64,000 nt of DNA from DASUHT01 sp038230835 (GTDB lineage Bacteria > Actinomycetota > Thermoleophilia > Gaiellales > JAICJC01): positions 1 to 64,000 of the forward strand of contig JBBRMM010000013.1 of the NCBI GenBank assembly GCA_038230835.1, read 5' to 3'. The notes below the pieces were generated by a model, which searched no databases, had not been told where the DNA came from, and saw only the letters and a program-made list of their open reading frames with translations. Shown piece after piece: positions 8,149 to 16,083 of this stretch. Position 1 is the first letter of the stretch, and each line of letters opens with the position of its first letter. The position numbers and the translations under genes were made by a program.

Positions 8149-9909
8149 CTACGCCGCCATCGGCCGGTGGCGCCGGTACAGCGCCTCGATCTCGCCGGCC
8201 GGCACCGCGCGGCTGAAGAGAAATCCCTGACCGATGATGCAGCCGCGCTCCACCAGGAAGCGCCCCTGGGCCTCGGTCTCGATGCCCTCTGCCAGAGGTG
8301 TCAGGCCGAGGTTGTTGGCCAGCTGGATCATCGTCGCCACCAGCACGCAGGCGCCCGGGTCGCCGGGGAGGTCAGCCACGAACGAGCGATCGATCTTGAG
8401 CGTTGTCACGGCCATCGTGTTCAGCCGTCCCAGCGACGAGTGCCCGGTGCCGAAGTCGTCGATCGCCAGTCGCAGGCCACGCCGGTTAAGCTCCGCCAGG
8501 ATCGGCTCCACACCGCGTGCGTCGGCCATCGCCGCCGACTCCGTGATCTCGATCATCAACCGGTCCGGGTTGAGCCCGAAACGCTCCACCGTGTCCAGCA
8601 CCCGACGCATCGGCGCAGGCCGCCACAGCGTGGGGGACAGGTTCACGGACACGTACAGGTCGAGCCCCGCCAACCGCCACCGTCGCTCCTGCTCGCACGC
8701 CGTCTGCACGACCCAGTCGGAGATCGCAGCGATCTGCCCGGTGCGCTCCGCGAGCGGGATGAAGTCGGCCGGCAGCACCTCCCCGTGCAGCGCGTCGTAC
8801 CAGCGAATCAGTGCCTCGACGCCCACCATGGAGCCGTTCTCGAGGTTGATGATCGGCTGGTAGTGCATGACCATCTCTCCCCGCTCCAGCGCCCCGCGCA
8901 GGCGTCCGGCGGCGGCCAGCCGGTCGGCGGCCTGGCCGGAGTCGAGCACCGCCAGCCCGTCGCCGCCGCGGGCCGCCTGCTTGACCCGGTACATGGCGAT
9001 GTCGGCGCTCTTCAGCAGACCCTCGGTGTCGGTAGCGTCGTCGGGATAGACACTGACGCCGATGCTCGCACTGGTGAACACCTGCACCCGTGACAGCTCG
9101 AACGGCCGGTCGAAGACCGCAAGCACGTTTTCGGCCACCGACTCGGCGGCCCACCGCACCGTGCTCACGTCGCCCTCGGCCGCCACCAGGATCAGGAACT
9201 CGTCGCCACCGAGACGGGCCACCACGTCCCCCGCCCGGGTGGCCTGGCACAGCCGCTCGCCGACCGATCGCAGCAGCTCGTCGCCGACCGCATGCCCGAA
9301 GCTGTCGTTGACGAGCTTGAAGTCGTTCAGATCAACGAACAGCACCGCGACTCCGCCGCCGGTGCGCTGAGCGACCGCGAGTTGGCGCTCGAGGTGCTGC
9401 TGGAAGAGCAGGCGGTTGGGCAAGTCGGTGAGCGGATCGTGATACGCCAGGTGGGCGAGCTTCTCCTGCGCAGCGGCCAGCTCGTCGGCCGCGCGCTTGC
9501 GCTCGGTGATGTCGGCGACGATGCCGTCCACCAGTCGCCGGCCGGCCACTTCGCGGGGACGCGCCCGCTCCCACACCCAGCGCACGCGGCCGTCGAATCC
9601 AACCAGCCGGTATTCGAGCTCCCCGGCGTGCCCGCGCTTGAGCGCGTCGCCGAACAGGTCGTACGCGGTGCGATCGTCCGGATGGATCGCGGCCTCCCAC
9701 GCCGCTTCCTCGTCGATGTCGGGCGGCAGTGGGCCGAGCAGGCTCTCCAGCCCGGCACCGATGAACTCGTTGCAGACGTACGACTCGTCGGCCAGCCACT
9801 CCATCTCGTAGATGTGGAACGCGGCGGTGCCCGCGACGTGGCGCAGCACGTCGATGGTCATCACGGCCTGCGCGGAGGCGTCGGGAGTTGGGAGCGGTTC
9901 GTCGGGCAT
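8149..9909 (-). CDS. PAS-GGDEF-EAL composite c-di-GMP enzyme
   Basis: 586 residues with a PAS/PAC sensor (about 20-145), GGDEF at 234-238 preceded by the I-site RAGD, and EAL at 365 with EITES, DDFGTG, TLKIDRSF and PLAEGIET all intact. The GGDEF-EAL part closely resembles the 843-residue protein at 1687, so the two are probably paralogues that differ in their sensors (no GAF, one PAS fewer here). No membrane segment is seen. The start is the ATG at 9909; a perfect 18-bp palindrome lies just upstream at 9925-9942. Confidence 0.94.
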   Translation of the reverse strand: MPDEPLPTPDASAQAVMTIDVLRHVAGTAAFHIYEMEWLADESYVCNEFIGAGLESLLGPLPPDIDEEAAWEAAIHPDDRTAYDLFGDALKRGHAGELEYRLVGFDGRVRWVWERARPREVAGRRLVDGIVADITERKRAADELAAAQEKLAHLAYHDPLTDLPNRLLFQQHLERQLAVAQRTGGGVAVLFVDLNDFKLVNDSFGHAVGDELLRSVGERLCQATRAGDVVARLGGDEFLILVAAEGDVSTVRWAAESVAENVLAVFDRPFELSRVQVFTSASIGVSVYPDDATDTEGLLKSADIAMYRVKQAARGGDGLAVLDSGQAADRLAAAGRLRGALERGEMVMHYQPIINLENGSMVGVEALIRWYDALHGEVLPADFIPLAERTGQIAAISDWVVQTACEQERRWRLAGLDLYVSVNLSPTLWRPAPMRRVLDTVERFGLNPDRLMIEITESAAMADARGVEPILAELNRRGLRLAIDDFGTGHSSLGRLNTMAVTTLKIDRSFVADLPGDPGACVLVATMIQLANNLGLTPLAEGIETEAQGRFLVERGCIIGQGFLFSRAVPAGEIEALYRRHRPMAA

Positions 9910-9924
9910 GGGGGCGACCGGTCG

Positions 9925-9942
9925 CGTTGCAACCGTGCAACG
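9925..9942. promoter_or_regulatory. Operator-like palindrome CGTTGCA-N4-TGCAACG
   Basis: A perfect 7-bp inverted repeat with a 4-base spacer, 15 bp upstream of the GGDEF-EAL start and about 95 bp from the divergent LigD-polymerase gene. TTGCAA-type half-sites are typical of LacI-family operators. No cognate regulator is encoded nearby. Confidence 0.5.
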
Positions 9943-10038
9943 TGATCATCGGCACGTGGCTCGCGAGCCATAAGCCCTGACGACGGAGATTCCCGAGCCG
10001 GGAAGGGGGTTCCGGTCACGTGACAAACTCCACCCTCG

Positions 10039-11028
10039 ATGTCCGAGGCGATCACTCTCGAGGCGGCCGGGCGCCAGGTGCGGCTCTCGAACCCTGACAA
10101 GCTGTTCTTCCCCGAGTCCGGGCACACCAAGCTGGACCTGGCGGAGTACTACCTCGCGGTCGCTGACGCCGCGGTCCGGAACCTCTGCGAGCGGCCGACC
10201 ACCCTGAAGCGATTCGTGGACGGCGCCGGCGGCAGTTTCTTCTTCCAGAAGCGTGTGCCCAAGGGCGCACCGGAATGGCTGCAGACGGCGGTCGTCCACT
10301 TCCCCAGCGGGCGCAGCGCCGAGGAGCTGGTGGCCAATGACGCCGCCCACCTCGTGTGGGCGGTCAACCTGGGCGTGATCGACTTCAACCCCTGGCCGGT
10401 GCGCCGAGCGGATCTCGACCACCCCGACGAGCTCCGGATCGACCTCGACCCGACCCCGGGCATCCCCTTCGACGACGTGCGCCGGGTGGCGGGAATGGTG
10501 AACGAACTGCTGGTGGAGCACGGCCTCACCGGCTACCCGAAGACCTCCGGTTCGCGGCGCATCCACATCAACGTGCGGGTGGTGCCGGAGCACGGCTTCA
10601 TCGAGGTCCGCCGCGCCGCGCTGGCGGTGGCGCGCGAGATCGAGCGGCGGGCGCCGGGGGTGGCAACCAGCAAGTGGTGGAAGAAGGAGCGCCGGGGGGT
10701 GTTCCTGGACTACAACCAGAACGCCCGCGACCGCACGGTGGCGTCGGCGTACTCCGTGCGGCCGACGCCGGATGCGCGCGTTTCGTGCCCCCTGGAGTGG
10801 TCCGAGGTCGCGGCTGTGGAGCCCGAGGATCTACGGCTCGACACCGTGCCCACCCGCCTGCGCGAGCGCGGCGATCCGTCGTCGAGCATCGACGAGCTGC
10901 CGGGCCGGCTGGACAGCCTGCTCGAGCTCGCGGCTCATGACGAGGCGGCCGGGCTCGGCGACGCCCCGTGGCCGCCGCACTTCCCCAAGTCGGAGTCCGA
11001 GCCGAATCGGGCGCCTCCGAAGGACTGA
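10039..11028 (+). CDS. Stand-alone LigD-type DNA polymerase/primase domain protein
   Basis: 329 residues matching the archaeo-eukaryotic primase-like polymerase module of LigD. The metal-binding DLD is at 135-137, TSGSRRIHI near 171 is the nucleotide/template motif, and SKWWKKERRGVFLDYNQNARD (about 212-232) is the conserved LigD block. No ligase or phosphoesterase module is fused, so it resembles mycobacterial PolD1/PolD2 rather than full LigD. Known roles of the family are gap filling and ribonucleotide insertion in end joining or base-excision repair. No Ku or ligase gene is in the window. The C-terminal tail (about 290-329) is Pro/Glu/Ser-rich and probably disordered. Confidence 0.9.
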   Translation: MSEAITLEAAGRQVRLSNPDKLFFPESGHTKLDLAEYYLAVADAAVRNLCERPTTLKRFVDGAGGSFFFQKRVPKGAPEWLQTAVVHFPSGRSAEELVANDAAHLVWAVNLGVIDFNPWPVRRADLDHPDELRIDLDPTPGIPFDDVRRVAGMVNELLVEHGLTGYPKTSGSRRIHINVRVVPEHGFIEVRRAALAVAREIERRAPGVATSKWWKKERRGVFLDYNQNARDRTVASAYSVRPTPDARVSCPLEWSEVAAVEPEDLRLDTVPTRLRERGDPSSSIDELPGRLDSLLELAAHDEAAGLGDAPWPPHFPKSESEPNRAPPKD

Positions 11029-11035
11029 CGCCCGC

Positions 11036-11773
11036 TCAGGCTTCGAGGAGGACGCCGAAGCGCTCGGCGAGTACCGACCGCCACTCCGCCTCGCCCGCGA
11101 GGTCACGCTCCTCGCGGTGGCCGTCGCGAGTCTCGATCAGGCGCAGGTCGGTGAGGGTGATGCGCCCCGTCTCGGTCGCCAGGCTGCACATGCGCCTGGT
11201 CGTGAACACCGACTGCGGCGAGGTCTGCTGATGGTCGGACATGCCGGCGAAGTCGTCGATCGAGCGCGGCTGGAGGCTGAACCGGTAGGACGGCTCGCCG
11301 TCACGCTCGAGCACCAGATGATCGGCGTCCGCCACGCACCGGTAGCTACCGCCATCGCGCCGCTGTTCGAGAGGAGTGTCGAGCTCGACCGGAGTGGTGA
11401 ACGACTCGCCGAAGCCCACGTCCACCAGCCATGCGGCATCGAGATCCACCCGCAGCGCCAGGTGAGCGAGGTCCTGAGTGAGACCCCGCTCGCCGTACAC
11501 CGCGGCGCCGAGCAGCGTGACCTGGAACCCGAGCGCCCGCAGCAGCTCGGCGAAGCTGCCGTTCAACTCGTAGCACCAACCGCCGCGCCGCCGGTCCACG
11601 ATCTTGGCGACGTTTGCCGCCGGATCCAGCACGTTTCGCCGGCCGAGGTGGATGTCGAGGTTCTCGAACGGCACGCTGAGCATGTGCGCCCGGTGCAGCG
11701 CGAACAGCGTCTCGAGCGTCGCGTCGGTCGCGCCGGTATAGCCGATACGGTCGAAGTAGGCGCTGACGTCCAC
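11036..11773 (-). CDS. nat: Arylamine N-acetyltransferase
   Basis: 245 residues, slightly shorter than the usual 270-280. The catalytic triad has the normal spacing: Cys67 in RRGGWCYELN, His104 in AHLALRV, Asp about 119 in VDVGFG. The enzyme transfers acetyl from acetyl-CoA to arylamines or hydrazines. The GTG at 11773 is preceded by AGGAG at good spacing, and the Shine-Dalgarno overlaps the TAG stop of lon (10-bp gap), so it is translationally linked to lon. The stop lies 7 bp from the convergent LigD-polymerase stop. Pairing with lon is unusual; arylamine detoxification may be co-expressed with protein quality control. Confidence 0.93.
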   Translation of the reverse strand: MDVSAYFDRIGYTGATDATLETLFALHRAHMLSVPFENLDIHLGRRNVLDPAANVAKIVDRRRGGWCYELNGSFAELLRALGFQVTLLGAAVYGERGLTQDLAHLALRVDLDAAWLVDVGFGESFTTPVELDTPLEQRRDGGSYRCVADADHLVLERDGEPSYRFSLQPRSIDDFAGMSDHQQTSPQSVFTTRRMCSLATETGRITLTDLRLIETRDGHREERDLAGEAEWRSVLAERFGVLLEA

Positions 11774-11783
11774 CTGCCCGCTC

Positions 11784-14072
11784 CTAGGCCGCGGGCTGCA
11801 CCACCGCCGCCGGCTCGAGCGCGATCGCAAGCACCTCGTCGATCGTCATCACCGGGTGGAAGTGCATGTGCTCCCGCACGTCCTGCGGCACGTCCTCGAG
11901 GTCGGCTCGGTTGCGCTCGGGCAGGATGACATCGGTCAGTCCAGCCGCGTGCGCTGCCAGAACCTTCTGCTTCAGTCCGCCGATCGGAAGCACCCGGCCC
12001 TGCAGCGTGACCTCGCCGGTCATGCCGACGGTGTGCTTGACCTTGCGGCCCGTCATCAGCGACGAGAGCGCGGTCACCATCGTCACGCCCGCGCTGGGGC
12101 CGTCCTTGGGGATGGCGCCGGCCGGCACGTGGATGTGAAATCCCTTGCCCTCGAAGGCGGCCGGATCGACGCCGAGCTCGCCGGCGTGCCCGCGCACGTA
12201 GCTGAGCGCGATCTTGGCCGACTCCTTCATCACCTCGCCCAGCTGGCCGGTCAACTCCAGCTCCTTGCCTCCGGCCACCGCCGTCGCCTCGACGAACAGC
12301 ACGTCGCCGCCGGTTCCGGTCACCGCGAGGCCCGTAGCCACACCCGGCACCGCGGTGCGGATGGCCGCCTCCTGGAAGAACTTCTGCTTGCCCAGAGCGT
12401 CGCGCACGGCATCGGCGTCCACCGTCACCGGCGGCGTCACCTTGGCCGACGCGACCAGTGTCGCCGTCTTGCGCAGCACCGTGCCCAGCTCGCGCTCGAG
12501 CTGTCGCACGCCCGCCTCGCGGGTGTACTCGGTGACCACCGTGCGCAGGACGTCGTCGGAGATCTCCACTTCCTCGGGGCGCAACCCGTTGCGCTCCACC
12601 TGCCGCGGCCACAGGTAGCCGCGCGCGATCGCGACCTTCTCCTCGGTGGTGTAGCCGTCGAAACGGATCACCTCCATGCGGTCGAGCAGCGGCCCGGGGA
12701 TCGAGTCGGCCACGTTGCCGGTCGCGATGAAGAGCACATGCGACAGGTCGAGCTCGACGTCCAGGTAGTGATCGCGGAAGGAATGGTTCTGGGCCGGGTC
12801 GAGCACCTCCAGCAGCGCCGAGGAGGGGTCGCCGCGCCAGTCGGCGCCAACCTTGTCGACCTCGTCCAGCATGATCACCGGGTTCATCGTCCCGGCGTCG
12901 CGCAACGCGCGGACCAGGCGGCCCGGGAGGGCGCCGATGTAGGTGCGCCGGTGACCGCGGATCTCGGCCTCGTCACGCACACCGCCCAGCGACATGCGCA
13001 CGAACTCACGGCCGGTCGCGCGGGCGATCGACTCGCCGATCGACGTCTTACCGGTGCCGGGCGGCCCGATCAGCGTCAGGATCACGCCCGAGCGCCGGTC
13101 CTCCGCCACGCCGCGATCGGCGCGCAGCTTGCGCACCGCCAGGTATTCGGTGATCCGCTCCTTGACGTCCTCGAGGCCCGCGTGGTCGGCGTCCAGCACT
13201 TCGCGCGCGTGCACCGGATCCAGCCGCTCCTCGCTGCGCTTCGACCAGGGCACGGCGATCAGCCAGTCGAGGTACGTGCGGATCATCGACGACTCGCCGG
13301 TCGACTCACCCATGCGGTCGAGCCGGGCCAGCTCGCGCTCGGCCTGCTCACGCACCTTCTCGGGCATCTCGGCCTCGTCGATCTTCTGCCGGTACTCCTC
13401 GACGATCGACGCGTCGTCCTCGCCCAGCTCCTTGCGGATCGAATCCATCTGCCTACGCAGGAAATACTCGCGCTGCTGCTTCTGGGTGCCCGACTCGACA
13501 TCGTCGTGGATCCGCCGGCGCACCTGAGCCTCGGCGAGCGCCTCGCGCTGCAGGCGCAGCGCGATCTCGAGCCGCTCGACCACGTCCAGCGTCTCCAGCA
13601 GCTCCACCTTCTGCTCGAAATTCAGGTCGGGCGAGTAGCCGGAGCTGTCGGCGAGCGCGCCCGGCTCGGTGATCGAGCGCAGGAACGCGGCCACCCGGCC
13701 GTCGTCGCCGCGCAGCTCGAGCTTCTCCTCGATCACGGCCCGGTACTCGCGCTCCAGCTCGCGCGTCTTGACCGGGGGCGGCGGCTCGTCGGGGCGCTCC
13801 TCGACGGCCACCCGCAGCTCGCCGTCGGCACCCGGCTGGGCGGCGCCGATGGTGCCGCGGTGCAGTGCGGTCAGCGCGACCGCTCGGAGGCCGTGCGGCA
13901 GGCGGACGTGCTCGTCGACGCTCGCCACCACCCCGACCTTCGCGAATTCGTTCTGGTGACGAGGCACCAGCAGCACGCGCTCTTCGTCGCCGACGTCGAT
14001 CGGCAGGGTCACGGACATGTTCGGGAAGACGACGGTGTCGTCCAGCGGGATCAGAAGAAGGTTCGTAGACAT
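11784..14072 (-). CDS. lon: ATP-dependent protease Lon
   Basis: 762 residues, normal for bacterial LonA. N-terminal LON substrate-binding domain (about 1-190), AAA+ module with GPPGTGKTS Walker A (about 345) and MLDEVDKVG Walker B (about 410), and C-terminal peptidase with the Ser660/Lys703 dyad (KDGPSAGV and GGLKQK). It degrades misfolded and regulatory proteins. The promoter is visible: minus-strand TTGACA (14107-14102), 17-bp spacer, CACACT, then ATG six bases later (leaderless). The spacer and -35 overlap an inverted repeat shared with the divergent marR gene, so the MarR protein may control lon. Confidence 0.97.
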   Translation of the reverse strand: MSTNLLLIPLDDTVVFPNMSVTLPIDVGDEERVLLVPRHQNEFAKVGVVASVDEHVRLPHGLRAVALTALHRGTIGAAQPGADGELRVAVEERPDEPPPPVKTRELEREYRAVIEEKLELRGDDGRVAAFLRSITEPGALADSSGYSPDLNFEQKVELLETLDVVERLEIALRLQREALAEAQVRRRIHDDVESGTQKQQREYFLRRQMDSIRKELGEDDASIVEEYRQKIDEAEMPEKVREQAERELARLDRMGESTGESSMIRTYLDWLIAVPWSKRSEERLDPVHAREVLDADHAGLEDVKERITEYLAVRKLRADRGVAEDRRSGVILTLIGPPGTGKTSIGESIARATGREFVRMSLGGVRDEAEIRGHRRTYIGALPGRLVRALRDAGTMNPVIMLDEVDKVGADWRGDPSSALLEVLDPAQNHSFRDHYLDVELDLSHVLFIATGNVADSIPGPLLDRMEVIRFDGYTTEEKVAIARGYLWPRQVERNGLRPEEVEISDDVLRTVVTEYTREAGVRQLERELGTVLRKTATLVASAKVTPPVTVDADAVRDALGKQKFFQEAAIRTAVPGVATGLAVTGTGGDVLFVEATAVAGGKELELTGQLGEVMKESAKIALSYVRGHAGELGVDPAAFEGKGFHIHVPAGAIPKDGPSAGVTMVTALSSLMTGRKVKHTVGMTGEVTLQGRVLPIGGLKQKVLAAHAAGLTDVILPERNRADLEDVPQDVREHMHFHPVMTIDEVLAIALEPAAVVQPAA

Positions 14073-14078
14073 GGCAGC

Positions 14079-14130
14079 AGTGTGCCAGAGGTACTTGAGG
14101 TTGTCAAATATCCGGTCGCTCCACTATGAT
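14079..14130. promoter_or_regulatory. Divergent lon/marR promoters with MarR-type operator
   Basis: Inverted repeat TACTTGA-N5-TCAAATA (14092-14110; 6 of 7 arm bases pair). It covers the -35 of lon (TTGACA, minus, 14107-14102; -10 CACACT 14084-14079, 17-bp spacer) and the -35 of marR (TTGTCA 14101-14106; -10 TATGAT 14125-14130, 18-bp spacer). One bound dimer would block both promoters. TTGA...TCAA half-sites fit the MarR family. Confidence 0.72.
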
Positions 14131-14137
14131 GGGCCTC

Positions 14138-14542
14138 ATGAATCCGGCGTGGCAGCTGCTGAACGACCTGCTGATGGCGCAGCGCGCCCGCATGCCGGCG
14201 ATCGCGGCCGAGTTCGAGCTGTCGCCGGTGCAGGCCCAGGTGCTGCGCCTGCTCGAGCCCGAGCGGCCGATGCCGATGGGCCGGCTGGCCTGCGGACTGG
14301 GGTGCGACGCGTCCAACGTGACCGGGATCGTCGACCGGCTGGAGGCCCGCGGACTGATCGAGCGCCGGCCGGCGCCGGCCGATCGGCGGGTGCGCGTGCT
14401 CGTGATCACACCCGCCGGCCGCCGGGTGCGGACCACGATGCTCGCGCGGTTGGCCGAGCCGCCGGTGGAGATCACCCGGCTCTCGCGAGAGGATCAGGAG
14501 TTGCTGGCCGGCATCCTGGCGCGGATGGCAGCCGCGGACTAG
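14138..14542 (+). CDS. MarR-family transcriptional regulator
   Basis: 134 residues with winged helix-turn-helix: MGRLACGLGCDASNVTGIVDRLEARGLIERRPAPADRRV holds the recognition helix and the wing with its DRR signature. A phenolic or drug-like ligand is usual for the family. Two earlier in-frame ATGs overlap the TATGAT box; the ATG at 14138, seven bases after TATGAT, is the better leaderless start. It is followed 71 bp later by a DHA2 exporter, the classical repressor-pump pairing, and is divergent from lon with a shared operator. Confidence 0.9.
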   Translation: MNPAWQLLNDLLMAQRARMPAIAAEFELSPVQAQVLRLLEPERPMPMGRLACGLGCDASNVTGIVDRLEARGLIERRPAPADRRVRVLVITPAGRRVRTTMLARLAEPPVEITRLSREDQELLAGILARMAAAD

Positions 14543-14613
14543 ATGGTGGTCGGGAATACTTCGGCCGGCGGATTCGTAGGGACTCGCAACACCGACACCA
14601 CCCGGGGGTGAAG

Positions 14614-16083
14614 ATGACCGAGGTTACCGAGCACGAGCACAAGGGTCTGGCGCTGCTGCTGCTGTGTCTGATCCAGTTCATGGTGGTGCTCGACATCGCG
14701 ATCGTGAACGTCGCGCTGCCGACCATCAAGAACGCCCTGTCCTTCAACGAGACCGACCTGTCGTGGGTGATCAATGCGTACACCCTCACATTCGGCGGTC
14801 TGCTCATGCTGGGCGGACGAGCAGCCGACCTGCTCGGCCGGCGGCGGATGTTCATGGCCGGGTTGGTGCTCTTCTCGGGCGCATCGCTGGTGTGCGGCCT
14901 CTCCACCTCCGAAAGCATGCTGATCGGGGCGCGGGCGGTGCAGGGGATCGGCGCGGCGGTCATCTCGCCGGCGGCGCTCTCGATCCTGACGACCACGTTC
15001 GCCGAGGGTGCAGAGCGCAACAAGGCGCTCGGCATCTGGGGAGCCATCGCCGGTTCCGGCGGCGCGGCCGGCGTGCTGCTGGGCGGCATCCTGACCCAGG
15101 AGCTGAACTGGTCGTGGATCTTCTACATCAACGTTCCGGTCGGCCTCGCGGTGATCGCGGCGGCGCCGCGGATCCTGCGCGAGAGCAAGGTGGAGGTCGG
15201 CACCCGCGCCTTCGACGCGCTGGGCGCGGTGCTGGTCACCGGCGGGCTCTCGCTGCTCGTGTACGGGTTGGTGCAGACGGTGAACCACTCGTGGGTCTCG
15301 GCGCCGACCATCGCCATGTTCGTGGTCGCCGTGCTGCTGCTGATCGGCTTCGTGGCCACCGAGGCCCGGGCGGCGGCGCCGCTGATGCCGCTGCACATCT
15401 TCGAGAACCGGTCGCTGTCGGCCGCCAACGTGGTCGGCCTGATGCTGGGTGCGTCCATCTTCTCGATGTTCTTCCTGCTCACGCTCTACATGCAGCAGGT
15501 GCTCCACTACTCGCCGCTGAAGACCGGCGTCGGCTACCTGCTGGTGTCGGGCGTGATCATCGTCTCGGCCGGTGCCTCGCAGGCGATCGTGACGCGGATC
15601 GGCGTGCGCACCGTGCTCGCAACCGGCATGGGCCTGACCGCGGCGGGACTCATCTACTTCACGCAGATCTCGGTCAACGGCTCGTACCTGATCGATCTGG
15701 TGCCGGGCTTCCTGCTGACCGGCGTCGGCCTGGGCTTTGCGTTTGTTCCGGTGTCGATCGCCGCCCTGGTCGGCGTGCGCTACGACGAGGCCGGCATCGC
15801 ATCTGGGCTGATCAACACCAGCCAGCAGGTGGGCGGGGCGCTGGGCACGGCGATCCTCTCGACGGTGGCGTTCACCCGCGTCGCCGACTACTTCGCCAGC
15901 CACCACGGCTCGCCGACCGTCATCGCCGCGCACGCGGCCGTGGACGGATACTCGGTGGCGTTCGGCGTGGGCGCCGGACTGGCCGCCCTCGGCCTGCTGC
16001 TGACGCTGCTCTTCATCCCTCGCGGCGTGGCGCCGGACCCGGTGCTGGTGGAGGCGGAGGCGGAGCCCGCGTCGGCGATGTGA
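14614..16083 (+). CDS. DHA2-family (EmrB/QacA-type) multidrug MFS exporter
   Basis: 489 residues, with 14 hydrophobic segments expected. DHA2 signatures: LDIAIVNVALPTI in helix 1 (motif D1), GGRAADLLGRRRMF after helix 2 (motif A) and a motif-C-like glycine-rich segment (GAIAGSGGAAGVLLGGIL). It probably exports hydrophobic or aromatic compounds by proton antiport and is likely controlled by the MarR protein just upstream. ATG 14614 follows a GGGGGTGA purine run; a GTG two codons earlier is possible. The stop overlaps the next start by GTGA, so the two are co-transcribed. Confidence 0.92.
   Translation: MTEVTEHEHKGLALLLLCLIQFMVVLDIAIVNVALPTIKNALSFNETDLSWVINAYTLTFGGLLMLGGRAADLLGRRRMFMAGLVLFSGASLVCGLSTSESMLIGARAVQGIGAAVISPAALSILTTTFAEGAERNKALGIWGAIAGSGGAAGVLLGGILTQELNWSWIFYINVPVGLAVIAAAPRILRESKVEVGTRAFDALGAVLVTGGLSLLVYGLVQTVNHSWVSAPTIAMFVVAVLLLIGFVATEARAAAPLMPLHIFENRSLSAANVVGLMLGASIFSMFFLLTLYMQQVLHYSPLKTGVGYLLVSGVIIVSAGASQAIVTRIGVRTVLATGMGLTAAGLIYFTQISVNGSYLIDLVPGFLLTGVGLGFAFVPVSIAALVGVRYDEAGIASGLINTSQQVGGALGTAILSTVAFTRVADYFASHHGSPTVIAAHAAVDGYSVAFGVGAGLAALGLLLTLLFIPRGVAPDPVLVEAEAEPASAM

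Noticed and set aside
11784..12612. An alternative frame joining nat and lon into one protein
   Set aside because: Lon ends at TAG 11784 and NAT starts at GTG 11773 with its own Shine-Dalgarno; the bridging frame is out of phase with both.
11856..14129. A 757-codon open frame opposite lon
   Set aside because: Its composition is the mirror of lon codons, with no family motif, while Lon itself is unmistakable on the other strand.
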